From positions 62,001 to 126,000 of the forward strand of contig NZ_CP012836.1 in NCBI RefSeq assembly GCF_001593605.1: a stretch of 64,000 nt of DNA, in the 5' to 3' direction. The number at the start of each line of letters is the position of its first letter. Position 1 is the first letter of the stretch. The position numbers were made by a program, and so were the translations under genes. The notes below the pieces were generated by a model. The model did no database searches. It was not told where the DNA came from and saw only the letters and a list, made by a program, of their open reading frames with translations. Below, in pieces: positions 9,801-18,445 of this stretch. This DNA comes from Algoriphagus sanaruensis (GTDB lineage Bacteria; Bacteroidota; Bacteroidia; Cytophagales; Cyclobacteriaceae).

Positions 9801-9981
9801 CCAAGTTGACCCCTAATGCAGTCGTATGGGCAAGTTGATCTAGCTCAGTTTCAAAGTTTTTTCGAAAAAGAGATCCCTGCCTGTTGGGGTATAAAATCAA
9901 CAGCGATACCAGCAAGATGGTAATCGAAAAGGCAAAAGGAAACCAAATTCGAAAGGAAAGACCTTGAAAAAAGCTTTTCAT
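6856..9981 (-). CDS. membrane-bound PAS/GAF sensor histidine kinase
   Basis: 1041 residues. A first membrane segment (about 14-30), an extracytoplasmic region of about 120 residues, a second membrane segment (about 150-172) and a HAMP-like linker (to about 235) are followed by two PAS domains (about 260-380 and 385-500), a GAF domain (about 515-675) and a third PAS domain (about 690-800). Then come a HisKA-type helix with SHNLRSH (H829) and an HATPase with N944 in LLTNAIKYS, DNGLGID (974-980) and GIGLF (1003-1007). It is third in a porin-PBP-kinase-regulator operon, 11 bases after the binding protein. The extracytoplasmic domain probably reads the bound state of that protein, which is inference. 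Confidence 0.9.
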   Translation of the reverse strand: MKSFFQGLSFRIWFPFAFSITILLVSLLILYPNRQGSLFRKNFETELDQLAHTTALGVNLALRNNDFEGLAEVVSLSDDNSEIEFVAIIEIDSSGQEAVFASKPESYDQLQILDPDLNKYLIKKQALNSEVLQGYVILAVSNEVIEKSIFQINYPIYVFLGILMIMSLGLFYGIAERIASPISYLTEVSNRLQTGDYEIEIDKISNVNEISDLNTSLILLKEYLKTAKIQNEKFNLQLEEQILIRTDALEQTKDRLIEAQRVANLGNYEVNLSSGEWYNSAIIDEIFGIPSNFDRKINSWKLLLNEQNNNELIDAFYKCRIFKKSFNKDMKIQHYVTREEKWISITGAPVVSPDGEIRVIRGTIQDISDRKAIEKEIEKLSLVAKRTSNGVVITDPELKITWANEGFLRMSGYSLEEIQGRTPRMFQFEKTDRKIASLIKERVLKGKDVTAEILNRGKDGNEYWLQLNIVPMREDSGEIVGYMAVEVDITELKENETLIQQQVALQNILIDISSTYININIDEIESVISSSLEKMGRFVDADRAYIFDYDFKEGTTSNTYEWCATGIEPELDNLQQLPIEIFPDWVEQHQKKLPFLVEDVNNLPIAAEGDSNLRSILEPQGIQSLITIPIFEGQVLQGFVGFDSVRGKRKYADEEIKLLTLFGQMIVNVKQKQRVQKQLQIQEEKYRNIIANMNLGFLEVDSEDVILNANASFCQMSGYSVEELRGNKGVDLFLSDENGKKVVLQKNILRKVGQSDVYEVEVLDKAGNRRWWLISGGPNYNDAGELVGSIGIHLDITEQKKLENDQRQLLSLTQNQNDRLKNFAHIVSHNLRSHAANLSGMISFLEVEDKQFATNPFFQNFKNVIDNLMESIQNLSEVADIQTNESADLDKLNLVEIVNSSILNVSALARTSQVQIRIDANQPKIWVQGNLTYLESIVLNLLTNAIKYSDPKKERFVKISFDISPEWTILSVADNGLGIDLKRQGRKMFGMYKTFHDHPDSRGIGLFITKNQVEALGGKIEVESKEGVGSTFKVYLKTNES

Positions 9982-9992
9982 CGTTTAGGACA

Positions 9993-10424
9993 TCATTTGA
10001 CTGTTAATTTAAGATTACTCGGAATTTGCACACTTCCCTGAGGAACTGCAGCAATTGCTCCCGGGTTATTCTTGACATAATTCAATATTTCCTCTCCAGT
10101 TTGAAGAAATACCGGAGGACTTGCTCGCCCTTGAAACACCAAGGCAAGCCAAAATTTTTGCATGGCACTCACGCTAGTTCCATATAGATTGGACGCGACA
10201 CTCGGCGCCAACTCGGAGTTATTGGCCGGCAATACGATAATCACCTTTTCCTTACTTTCCCAAAGTGACCTTCCATTTTTAAAGACCTGAATTACTTGAG
10301 CTGGTGTCAAAGAATTCACCCCTTTTACGTTGATCAGGAAATCGACCTGATCCAAATTTGTCTTCTGTGCATAGCCCACCTGGACTATGAAAAGACCGAA
10401 TATGATTAGCTTCCAGATTTTCAT
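9993..10424 (-). CDS. small phosphate-binding-like periplasmic protein
   Basis: 143 residues with a signal peptide (MKIWKLIIFGLFIVQVGYAQ). The mature part resembles half of a PstS-type substrate-binding protein: LTPAQVIQVFKNGRSLW is the conserved region after the first strands, and NNPGAIAAVPQG the late one. It is less than half the length of a transport PstS, and no PstABC genes are nearby. Short proteins of this kind are usually found beside sensor kinases or porins. It lies 12 bases after the porin and 11 before the kinase, suggesting a sensing co-receptor rather than a transporter part. Ligand unknown. Confidence 0.75.
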   Translation of the reverse strand: MKIWKLIIFGLFIVQVGYAQKTNLDQVDFLINVKGVNSLTPAQVIQVFKNGRSLWESKEKVIIVLPANNSELAPSVASNLYGTSVSAMQKFWLALVFQGRASPPVFLQTGEEILNYVKNNPGAIAAVPQGSVQIPSNLKLTVK

Positions 10425-10436
10425 CCCCTCAACCCA

Positions 10437-11534
10437 TTAAAATCCATAAGCTAATTGTACCCTGAGAAACGGCCCCCCATAAGAAGTCGCATGATCATGA
10501 AAAGCATGTTCATACTCCCAAGATTTTTCGAGCTGAACTTTCATGTTCAACAGGTAATTGAATGAATATCGATACCCTACCGCAACCTTTAATCTGTGAA
10601 TCGGATAGACATGTATATCATTGTCAGCTACATTTACATAATCACCCAAAATGTAGGGCGTACTTTTTTCGGTCACGTTGAGTCCTGCATACACAAACTG
10701 GAAGAAGTTTTTTGCTGTACCAGTGGAATCTGTCGTCGAATTATTGAAACCCGTCTCGCTCAGGAGCTCAAACTTTTCTCCAAACTGCGCAAATGAAAAA
10801 CTGGTCATCCGGAATTTGACAGGTCCTTGATAGCGTTGGTCAATTGGTACCGGAATGGAAGTATTGTGTCCACTATGCACCCCCGGTGTATTTTCATGCA
10901 AATCATCCCAATAATAGGATGCCCCAATTCTCATCCCTTCACGTGGTTTGATATGTACCGAAGCAGTGACAGAAGGGACAACAGAGTCATGGTAGACATC
11001 GGTTGAACTAATCCCGTTGCCTAGCATGAAATCATAGCCAAAATTTAATTTTCCCAAATTTTGGCCTTGAAACTGAAGTCCAAGCGTATGAATAGGAACA
11101 AAATAAGAAAACGCGAGAGGCCGATCAATTACCGGAAAAAACACCCTGCCGTGATGATAGGAATCATTCCAATAATTGACAGGAGTATGCACTTTACCAA
11201 CAATAATCGAGTGATTGTTGACATAATTAAATTTCAATAGAGATCGCTCAATACTTGGCAAATAGGTGGTTGCGGATTTGGAATTGAATCGGATCACATA
11301 TTCTCCGATAAAGGTGATTTTGTCTGAAAGCGAAGAATTCACAAAAAAATCATGCTCTCCAATGGAAAAAGACGCATGTCTACCATCCTCGTCTCGGTCC
11401 CAATAAAACTCCAAATGACCAAAACCATTAAACTGAGTTTGCTTATTCTGCGCAACTAGTTTAGATGATAATGACAACATCACCACGAATCCAAATAAAA
11501 TATTTTTAGATACTGTCCCCACTTTTTCTAGCAT
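10437..11534 (-). CDS. outer-membrane porin-like beta-barrel protein
   Basis: 365 residues with an N-terminal signal segment (FGFVVMLSLSSKLVAQ). Repeated amphipathic strands follow (FNGFGHLEFYWDRD, KITFIGEYVIRFNS, LKVAVGYRYSFNY), with a C-terminal aromatic strand LRVQLAYGF, the usual signal for outer-membrane insertion. Several histidine-rich loops (SYHHG, YEHAFHDHATS) are notable and could bind metal. It is the first gene of the operon with the PBP-like protein, kinase and regulator, so it may admit the sensed solute. An exact porin family could not be named. Confidence 0.7.
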   Translation of the reverse strand: MLEKVGTVSKNILFGFVVMLSLSSKLVAQNKQTQFNGFGHLEFYWDRDEDGRHASFSIGEHDFFVNSSLSDKITFIGEYVIRFNSKSATTYLPSIERSLLKFNYVNNHSIIVGKVHTPVNYWNDSYHHGRVFFPVIDRPLAFSYFVPIHTLGLQFQGQNLGKLNFGYDFMLGNGISSTDVYHDSVVPSVTASVHIKPREGMRIGASYYWDDLHENTPGVHSGHNTSIPVPIDQRYQGPVKFRMTSFSFAQFGEKFELLSETGFNNSTTDSTGTAKNFFQFVYAGLNVTEKSTPYILGDYVNVADNDIHVYPIHRLKVAVGYRYSFNYLLNMKVQLEKSWEYEHAFHDHATSYGGPFLRVQLAYGF

Positions 11535-11896
11535 ATCCTGATCTACCTTACTTATCCTAAATATTTACATTTCTCACTTTATTATTTTATATTTTATAAT
11601 TCAAATAAAAAATGTGAGATATTTTATATTATTTCTGCTTTTTGTATCAATTTGATTTCTAGGAAAAATCAAATAACCGACTAAATTAAATACAAATATT
11701 GAATTCAACTAGCCCTAAAATTAATTTCTATAATTCGAATAAAAACACAGAATTTTATTCCGTGTTCACTCAGCTCATTTCTAAAAACAAATAAAATTTA
11801 AGTTTTTTCGAAACCAGGATAAGAATCCCCTGTCATTAAAATGAAACTTACTCGATATTAATTGTAACTTACAGGGTTAAAAAAGAAGGAATAGAC
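11535..11896. other. AT-rich divergent intergenic region
   Basis: This 362-base gap separates the leftward porin-kinase operon from the rightward multi-PAS gene, so it should hold both promoters. It is strongly A+T rich and contains no credible ORF or RNA gene. The only ordered element I see is the 19-base inverted repeat at 11746-11764, listed separately. Confidence 0.6.
11746..11764. promoter_or_regulatory. candidate operator: inverted repeat between divergent signalling genes
   Basis: CACAGAATTTTATTCCGTG is an 8+3+8 inverted repeat with one mismatched pair. It lies 132 bases upstream of the multi-PAS start, inside the shared promoter region. Dyads of this size often bind dimeric regulators. 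No regulator with a DNA-binding domain is encoded next to it, and in AT-rich DNA it could be chance. Confidence 0.35.
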
Positions 11897-14800
11897 ATGT
11901 CGGAAGACTCCATTCATAAGCACATTTTGGCAGAATTACCAGTCTGTATCCTCACCTTGGATAAGGACTTCCTTGTAACCTATAGTAACCCCTCCTCCCG
12001 AAGTGTCTTAGGAATTGAATCAGGGGAAGCCATAGGAAAACTATTTTTTGACTTGATCCCAGAATTCGAAAAAATTAAGATTGAGTTTCTCTATCGAAAC
12101 CTCAGCTTTGTCTTAGCAAAACATACAAATTTCCATTATAGCGCGGACTTTAATTACAAAATCAATCATACGATCTTCACCAATGAACAGGGGATTTCGG
12201 TGATTCTTGAAAAGGAACGATACAAATACACTCCAAGCAAAGACGAATCAGAAAACAAATTCAAACACCTCTTGGACGGATTGCCAGGTGGAATTTTGGT
12301 AGTGGATCGGCAATACCTCAAAGCGGCATTCTCAAATCGAGTCTTTCAGCAGTGGCTTGGTGTAGCCGAAGAGGAAATTCTTCGTATGACCATTTCAGAG
12401 TTATTTGAAAAACAGGACAGGGATTTACTTTCTAAAGAACTTTCCAAGATCGCAGCAGTACAGCGAAGAAAAATAGGTCCACTTAATCTATTGGCTGAAG
12501 ACTCCACCAAAATCCCTGTGGAAATTACCATGGTGGAAACTGAATGGAATCACCGACCCTGCCATTGTCTTTTCTTAACAGATTATCGTAACCAAGCTGA
12601 ATCCGATCGTATTCAAGCTGAATACCAGAAATACGAGCAAATCTTCAACGAACTCGCGATCAACTTTATCAATATCCCAACAGACCAATTAATGGATTCC
12701 ATCGAGGAGGCCTTGGGTATTGCAGGACGATTAAGCAATTCTGACCGTGCCTACACCTTAATCCTTGAAAAGGAATCAAATAATCTTCTACTTCAATTCA
12801 CTTGGGTGGAAGAAGGTATTCCATCCTTTAAGGAGGAAATAAAATTTATTCCTCTTGACCTTCTTCGGCCTATTCAGGATGAATTACTAAAAAACAAATT
12901 CATCAGTCTTACTCACACTAAAGAGTTCCCCGACAACCATCCATTCAAAAATTTACTGACTTTATTCAAAATCCAAGACATGGTGATGGTGCCTATCATG
13001 GACAACCAAAACCTTCTTGGAATAACAGGATTCGCCAAAGTCAGTAAAGATATTCCCTACACCGAATCTGAATTAATACCGATTCAGATCGTTTCGGAAA
13101 TCATTTCGAATACACTCGTCAAAAAAGCAACAGAAACGCTGCTCAAAGAAAGTGAAGAAGAAAATCGGAAAGTATTTCAGAATCTTTCCACCGGGATCAT
13201 TTACCAAGATCGAACTGGCAAAATCATCAAAGCAAACCCTTCATCCTTACACCTACTGGGATTGAGCTTTGAAGAAATTCAACATGGAGTAATCCAAAAT
13301 CCATCTTGGCAGGCATTTTCGGTTAATGGAGAAAAAATCAATTCCTTACAACAAGTTTCACAGCGATGTTTTGATACGGGATTACCCATTGTAAAGGAGA
13401 TTATCACCATTACTAGACCTTATAGCACAAGACCTATTTGGTTGAGCGTGGACGCTATCCCTGAATTTCTACCTGACCAGGTTCAGGCGCATCGGGTCTT
13501 TATTTCCCTCAATGACATCACAGAACGCATCGAAGCGGAGTCCAATTTGGAGAAAAATATCAAGCTGTTGGAGGCCATTGTAGAGAATAGTCACTCGGCG
13601 ATTTTTGTCAAGGACACGGATTCGAGATACATCATGGTCAATCGCCGCTGGGAAATTGTCACTGGATTTTCGAGAGAGGAAGTTATCGGAAGAAAACTCG
13701 AGGAATATCTTGATCCAAAACTTGCAGAAAAATATACCCGGAATGATGAGGATATTCTTATCCATGGAAAGACCACTTTTACAGAAGAATCCTTAGAACA
13801 GGCAGAAACTAACGGCATTAAGAGTCAAATCCAGTATTTCCTTTCCATCAAATTCCCATATCGAAATGGAAAAGGCGAAATAATTGGAATGTGTGGAATT
13901 GCTACTGATATCACGGCTGTCAAGGAGGCTTCTTTGATGGTTGAGGAGCGAGAAGCTAATCTTAATGGCATTCTAGAAAGTGTGAGTGAGAACATTTGGT
14001 CAGTAGACAAAGACCTCAATATCCTTTTCACCAATCAACTTTTCTTCAATGAGTTTTTCAGAAGTTATGGAGTCGAACTGCTAAAAGGTCAAAATATTCT
14101 TACCTCAATTCCAGTTCCTTCGGAGCGAAAAAAATGGGAAAAGAGATACCATGAGGTGATGGCCTCTCGTAAAACCCTACAATTTAATGATGTAATCCCT
14201 ACGCCTCAAAAAACATACTACCTAGAGGTAGTCATGTATCCAATTGTCATCAATGACCAATTAGAAGGAATTTCAGTTTTTAGCAAGGATATCACTGAGA
14301 AAATCGCTTTGGAAGAATCCTCTGCCTTATATTCGAGTTTGTTTGAAAGTGCAACTAACGAAATCTATTTAATCTCTACCGATACCAAAACAATTCAAAA
14401 AGCCAATAAAGCGGCTCTTCTAAATACAGGGTATTCTTGGGAAGAAATCCAGAACTTCTCAATTGATCACTTAATCAATACTGAGGATCAACAAAATATT
14501 TCAACTGCGCTGAATAAAGTAATAGAGGAGAAAAATGCCACTGAGTTTATTGAATTTAATATTCTTCGCAAAGACCGTACGACCTATGCGGCAGAGGCAT
14601 TGATCCAGCACTTTCACTACGAGGGAAAGGACTTTATTTCTGCATTCGTGACCGATATTTCAGAACGGAAGAAAACCCAGCTCGCACTACGGGAAAGCGA
14701 ACTTCGATTCTCTCAGATTTTCAAGGAAAATGTGACTCCGATGCTCCTGATAGATCCCCATACAGGCAACGTAGAGGATGCAAACCCATCCGCATCTACC

Positions 14801-15298
14801 TACTATGGGTATGATATAGATACTTTCAAGACCAAAAATCTCCTCGACGTTAATTACACTTTCGTTCAAAGCCCTGAGGAGATGATGGAAGCTACCAAGC
14901 AGGTAATAGGAACAGGAAAAGGCAAATTCCTATTTAATCATAAGCTCAAGTCCGGCGAAATTCGAAGCGTGGAAGTCTTCTGCAGTAAAATCACCATCAA
15001 TAACAAAGAGCTTGTCCATGAGATCATTCAGGACGTAACCGACCGAACCAATTATTTCAATGCCCTTGTAAAACAAAACGAGGCTTTGAAGGAAATTGCA
15101 TGGATTCAATCGCATATCGTTCGGGCGCCTCTGGCGAAAATCATGGGACTGGTTCAACTCCTTCAGGAAGAAAAAGAAGGGGATGACTATTCCTTCGAGT
15201 TTATTTTACAGGCGATTTTAAATGCCTCCAAAGAATTGGACAAAGTGATTTTGGATATCAGTGAGAAATCCAACGATGCTAAGCACCTTTTCGAATAA
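11897..15298 (+). CDS. large soluble multi-PAS/GAF sensor protein with HisKA-like end and no ATPase
   Basis: 1133 residues with no membrane segment. In order: PAS (about 5-100), PAS (115-230), GAF-like (245-410), then about five PAS/PAC units (425-545, 550-680, 690-790, 800-915, 920-1050). Each is marked by DITER/DITAVK/DISERK-type PAC ends. The final 70 residues contain WIQSHIVRAPLAKIMGL with H1073, a HisKA-like dimerisation helix. The protein ends about 60 residues later, with no N, G1 or G2 boxes and no ATPase in any frame before the next gene. I have seen this truncated ending in other Bacteroidota PAS proteins, so it is probably native. It may pair with the divergent kinase. Confidence 0.85.
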   Translation: MSEDSIHKHILAELPVCILTLDKDFLVTYSNPSSRSVLGIESGEAIGKLFFDLIPEFEKIKIEFLYRNLSFVLAKHTNFHYSADFNYKINHTIFTNEQGISVILEKERYKYTPSKDESENKFKHLLDGLPGGILVVDRQYLKAAFSNRVFQQWLGVAEEEILRMTISELFEKQDRDLLSKELSKIAAVQRRKIGPLNLLAEDSTKIPVEITMVETEWNHRPCHCLFLTDYRNQAESDRIQAEYQKYEQIFNELAINFINIPTDQLMDSIEEALGIAGRLSNSDRAYTLILEKESNNLLLQFTWVEEGIPSFKEEIKFIPLDLLRPIQDELLKNKFISLTHTKEFPDNHPFKNLLTLFKIQDMVMVPIMDNQNLLGITGFAKVSKDIPYTESELIPIQIVSEIISNTLVKKATETLLKESEEENRKVFQNLSTGIIYQDRTGKIIKANPSSLHLLGLSFEEIQHGVIQNPSWQAFSVNGEKINSLQQVSQRCFDTGLPIVKEIITITRPYSTRPIWLSVDAIPEFLPDQVQAHRVFISLNDITERIEAESNLEKNIKLLEAIVENSHSAIFVKDTDSRYIMVNRRWEIVTGFSREEVIGRKLEEYLDPKLAEKYTRNDEDILIHGKTTFTEESLEQAETNGIKSQIQYFLSIKFPYRNGKGEIIGMCGIATDITAVKEASLMVEEREANLNGILESVSENIWSVDKDLNILFTNQLFFNEFFRSYGVELLKGQNILTSIPVPSERKKWEKRYHEVMASRKTLQFNDVIPTPQKTYYLEVVMYPIVINDQLEGISVFSKDITEKIALEESSALYSSLFESATNEIYLISTDTKTIQKANKAALLNTGYSWEEIQNFSIDHLINTEDQQNISTALNKVIEEKNATEFIEFNILRKDRTTYAAEALIQHFHYEGKDFISAFVTDISERKKTQLALRESELRFSQIFKENVTPMLLIDPHTGNVEDANPSASTYYGYDIDTFKTKNLLDVNYTFVQSPEEMMEATKQVIGTGKGKFLFNHKLKSGEIRSVEVFCSKITINNKELVHEIIQDVTDRTNYFNALVKQNEALKEIAWIQSHIVRAPLAKIMGLVQLLQEEKEGDDYSFEFILQAILNASKELDKVILDISEKSNDAKHLFE

Positions 15299-15351
15299 GC
15301 CCTAGATCCCATTACCCTAAAGTCCAAAGTACGATTAACAAGCAGTTTTCT

Positions 15352-16095
15352 ATGATTGAGTCAAAAACAGAGGTGAAAGAAGGTGTAGATTTTTTTGAGC
15401 TAGTCAATGAAAGGCGGTCTGTACGGATTTTTGACCCGTCAATTGCAATCCCCGAAGAGGTGATGGTGGAATGCCTTGAGGCAGCAATCCTTTCTCCAAA
15501 TAGTTCCAATCTTCAACTCTACAATTTCATTCGGGTACCGAGTAGCTCATCCTTTAAAGACAAACTCGCCGATCTCTGCATGGGGCAAAAAGCCGCAAAA
15601 ACAGCCCAAGAACTGGTAGTTGTCGTAGCTCGCCGAGACCTCTGGAAATCCCGTGCGAAAGCAAATTACGATTACATCAAAGCTTCTTATGCCGGCAAAC
15701 CCGATAAAAAATTAAATCAAGCATTGGGCTATTACGGGAATTTAATTCCAAAACTTTACCGGAAATTCCCTGGCTGGTCGCAGATCAAGCAGCTAATTGC
15801 ATGGTGGATTGGGAACCGAAGACCAATGGTCCGTGAAGTCAGCGAAACTGATGTGCGGATTTCTGTTCACAAAAGCGCTTCCTTGGCGAGTATGACTTTT
15901 ATGCTCGCTCTAAAATCTTGTGGATTTGACACATGCCCGATGGAAGGGTTTGATTCGAAGCGGGTCAAAAAACTGCTGGACCTCCCGAAAGAAGCTGAAA
16001 TCTGTATGGTCATCGGTTGCGGTAAAGGAACCACGGAGGGGATTTATGGAAAAAGATTCCGAGTTCCCTCGGACCAACTTTACAAAACGGTGTAA
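15352..16095 (+). CDS. nitroreductase family protein
   Basis: 247 residues. The N-terminal FELVNERRSVRIFD is the conserved FMN-phosphate-binding start of nitroreductases, and LEAAILSPNSSNLQ is the second FMN motif. The C-terminal VIGCGKGTTEGIYGKRFR fits the family end. These flavoenzymes reduce nitro, quinone or enone compounds with NAD(P)H in the cytoplasm. A middle insertion (about 100-160) rich in Lys/Tyr/Trp makes it somewhat longer than the 200-220 residue norm. Substrate not predictable. Confidence 0.82.
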   Translation: MIESKTEVKEGVDFFELVNERRSVRIFDPSIAIPEEVMVECLEAAILSPNSSNLQLYNFIRVPSSSSFKDKLADLCMGQKAAKTAQELVVVVARRDLWKSRAKANYDYIKASYAGKPDKKLNQALGYYGNLIPKLYRKFPGWSQIKQLIAWWIGNRRPMVREVSETDVRISVHKSASLASMTFMLALKSCGFDTCPMEGFDSKRVKKLLDLPKEAEICMVIGCGKGTTEGIYGKRFRVPSDQLYKTV

Positions 16096-16111
16096 GACTT
16101 TTCTGTAAACG

Positions 16112-16516
16112 CTAAACCTTCCAATCATCGTTTACCTCAAGCCAATAGCCATCTGGATCGGTAAAGAAAATCTGCCTGATGCCATCAGGTCTCACATGGA
16201 TTTCGCCTTTTTTTCCAGCCCAATTTTCAAAACTAAACCCTGCAAACTGCAGCTTTTTGATAAATAGATTCAAATCCGTGACCGTAAAGCAAAGGTGATT
16301 GGTCTTTGATTTTTCAGCTGGAGGCGCCAAATCCAATTCCTCAATCAAATGTATAGAAACGCCTCCTCCAACCTCAAACCAGGCATGAAGTCCATCTTTG
16401 AAAGGTTCCTCGAGTTGCGTAAATCCCAACACCTCACCATAAAATTTTACGGATCGATTTAAGTCCTTAACGTGTATCGCAAGATGATTTTGCTTGATGA
16501 GTAATTGAGATTGCAT
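16112..16516 (-). CDS. VOC family (glyoxalase-like) protein
   Basis: 134 residues with the beta-alpha-beta-beta-beta pattern of the vicinal oxygen chelate fold. The first half begins NHLAIHVKDLNRSVKFYGEVLGF, and the second has NHLCFTVTDLNLFIKKL and a final FFTDPDGYWLEV. Candidate metal ligands are His near residue 11, Glu/His in the middle and the Glu in WLEV. It could be a glyoxalase, fosfomycin-type resistance enzyme or dioxygenase; the sequence does not decide. Confidence 0.82.
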   Translation of the reverse strand: MQSQLLIKQNHLAIHVKDLNRSVKFYGEVLGFTQLEEPFKDGLHAWFEVGGGVSIHLIEELDLAPPAEKSKTNHLCFTVTDLNLFIKKLQFAGFSFENWAGKKGEIHVRPDGIRQIFFTDPDGYWLEVNDDWKV

Positions 16517-16584
16517 TGGAGGTAAATTTTCTTGATGATAAATAATCGGTGGGTTTGGAAGCCAATCAACCCATCAAGGAAACT

Positions 16585-16614
16585 AAAAAGCCAATCCCTT
16601 AAGATTGGCTTTTT
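16585..16614 (-). terminator. terminator of the S41 peptidase gene
   Basis: AAAAAGCCAATC and GATTGGCTTTTT form a 12-bp stem with a 6-base loop, 20 bases beyond the leftward peptidase stop. The A residues on the left give the T-tract on the minus strand. Confidence 0.85.
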
Positions 16615-16633
16615 GTTAGAAGTTTAATGAAGA

Positions 16634-18286
16634 TCAGTTTTGAGCAATCGCTTTTAGATTTGATGCTGAAGCGATTCGGTCAGCTTCGTCAAACAAATTC
16701 AAAGCCTGCTGATAGACCTCGTTGATGTCGTTGATCACTTTGTAGAAAGCATTGTCATCATAAATCTGTCTGCCTAAATGGGCTTTCACTAGGATTCTCA
16801 GATATTCCTTGGACTTATTGAAATCCTTGGCATCAAATTCCACTTTGTTTTTTTTGCCGTATTCCACCAAGTCCATCAACATGGCATCGCTGACCCGATA
16901 GCTATCATAGTATTGCTGCAAAGTCATCCCAGTGAAACTTCCCTTGTTTTTATTGACAAAATCCAAGATAAATTCTCGAGATGAGTCGGAGTTAAATAAA
17001 CGAGAAACATAAGCCGAATTCATGGTCGTGTCCAATGGAACAAAATAGTCCGGCATAATTCCTCCACCACCATATACGGTTCTTCCTTTCTTAGTCTCGT
17101 ACTTCAAACTGTCATTGAACTTGATGCTATCAGCAGAGAAAAATTCTCCATGCTCGTAGCGATTCACCCAATCACGCTCATAGGCTTCATAATTTTCATC
17201 GTATGGCTTTTGGATGGATCGCCCAGAAGGAGTGAAATATCGAGCTATGGTCAACCGCAATTCTGCACCGTCAGACAAATCAATTGGCATTTGAACCAAT
17301 CCTTTTCCAAAGGAGCGACGACCCACAATTAAGCCTCGATCATTATCCTGAATAGCTCCTGCCAAAATTTCAGAAGCAGAAGCAGAACCTTCATTAATCA
17401 AGACAATCACTGAGCCTTCCTCAAACATCCCTGGACGGAAAGCAAAGGCTTTTTGGCTGTATTGACTTACTTTTCCTTCTTGAGACACGATCAAATCCCG
17501 GTCTCCCAAAAGTTCGTCGGCCATATTAATTGCCGCTCCCATATAGCCACCCGGATTACCTTGAAGATCGATGATCAGCTTCTTCATTCCTTCGGACTTC
17601 AATTGGTTTACGGAATTCTTGAATTCCTCATAGGTGGTCGCTGCAAATCGCGTCACTTTGATATAACCAATTTCATTGGTAACCATGTAAGACGCATTGA
17701 TGCTATACTGTGGGATTTTATCTCTGGTGATTTCGTAACTGATCAAGTCAGGATTATTCTTTCGCTTGATATCCACCATCACTTTAGAACCTCTCGGTCC
17801 ACGGAGATAATCAAAGACATCACGATTGGTAATGCCAATTCCTGCCACTGTTTTTCCATCTACCCGAATGATCTGATCCCCTGACTGAATGCCCAATGCT
17901 TCAGAAGGTCCTCCGGTCAATGGCGCTACGACATAAATCGTGTCACGAATAATTCCAAATTCCACTCCGATCCCATCAAACTCCCCTTCCAGTTGAGACT
18001 GAGCAAGAGAAGCATCGCGGGCTGGGATATAGCTAGAATGAGGATCCAAATGCTCCAACATTTTATTGATCCCATATTCCACCAATTCATTGGTGTTTAC
18101 ACTATCCACGTAGTCGCGGTTGATATAGGTCATGATTTCTTGAAGCTTATATAAAGCGGCTCGAAGATCATTTTGATTCCCTTTTGGCTCGGCAAATGTG
18201 GCCCCGATCCAGATCCCAGCAGAAATTGACAACGCAAGAAGGATTGGAAGGCGGATTTGTGACTTTGTATTTTTGGTTTGACTCAC
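16634..18286 (-). CDS. S41 family C-terminal processing peptidase (CtpA-like)
   Basis: 550 residues. An N-terminal membrane anchor or signal (about 12-32) is followed by a PDZ domain (about 95-180, with SGDQIIRVDG) and the S41 catalytic domain. The nucleophile lies in NEGSASASEIL (S301-S305 region) and the general base is K328 in SFGKGLVQ. A C-terminal helical extension follows (about 400-550). Such enzymes cut periplasmic or outer-membrane proteins near their C-termini. Length fits the Bacteroidota CTPs, and the gene stands alone with its own terminator. Confidence 0.92.
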   Translation of the reverse strand: MSQTKNTKSQIRLPILLALSISAGIWIGATFAEPKGNQNDLRAALYKLQEIMTYINRDYVDSVNTNELVEYGINKMLEHLDPHSSYIPARDASLAQSQLEGEFDGIGVEFGIIRDTIYVVAPLTGGPSEALGIQSGDQIIRVDGKTVAGIGITNRDVFDYLRGPRGSKVMVDIKRKNNPDLISYEITRDKIPQYSINASYMVTNEIGYIKVTRFAATTYEEFKNSVNQLKSEGMKKLIIDLQGNPGGYMGAAINMADELLGDRDLIVSQEGKVSQYSQKAFAFRPGMFEEGSVIVLINEGSASASEILAGAIQDNDRGLIVGRRSFGKGLVQMPIDLSDGAELRLTIARYFTPSGRSIQKPYDENYEAYERDWVNRYEHGEFFSADSIKFNDSLKYETKKGRTVYGGGGIMPDYFVPLDTTMNSAYVSRLFNSDSSREFILDFVNKNKGSFTGMTLQQYYDSYRVSDAMLMDLVEYGKKNKVEFDAKDFNKSKEYLRILVKAHLGRQIYDDNAFYKVINDINEVYQQALNLFDEADRIASASNLKAIAQN

Positions 18287-18445
18287 AGCATTCAGAATTA
18301 TGGACTTTGAATTAACTCAAACTAGTACAATTTGCTTCTAAAATGAGCGACATTTTAGATAAAATTAACGAATGTTTATACGGGTGGGAAAGATAAAGGT
18401 CGGATTATTCCCAAACTTTTCCCCCAAAAAAATTATTTTTGTCCA

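Noticed and set aside
17453..17884. A 143-codon plus-strand ORF
   Set aside because: It is antisense to the PDZ/catalytic part of the S41 peptidase and has no recognisable features.
18434..18441. TATTTTTG as the promoter of the hemerythrin gene
   Set aside because: It matches TAnnTTTG but ends only five bases before the ATG, which would give a leaderless mRNA starting at or after the start codon, and no -33 element is seen. AT-rich DNA makes such hits common.
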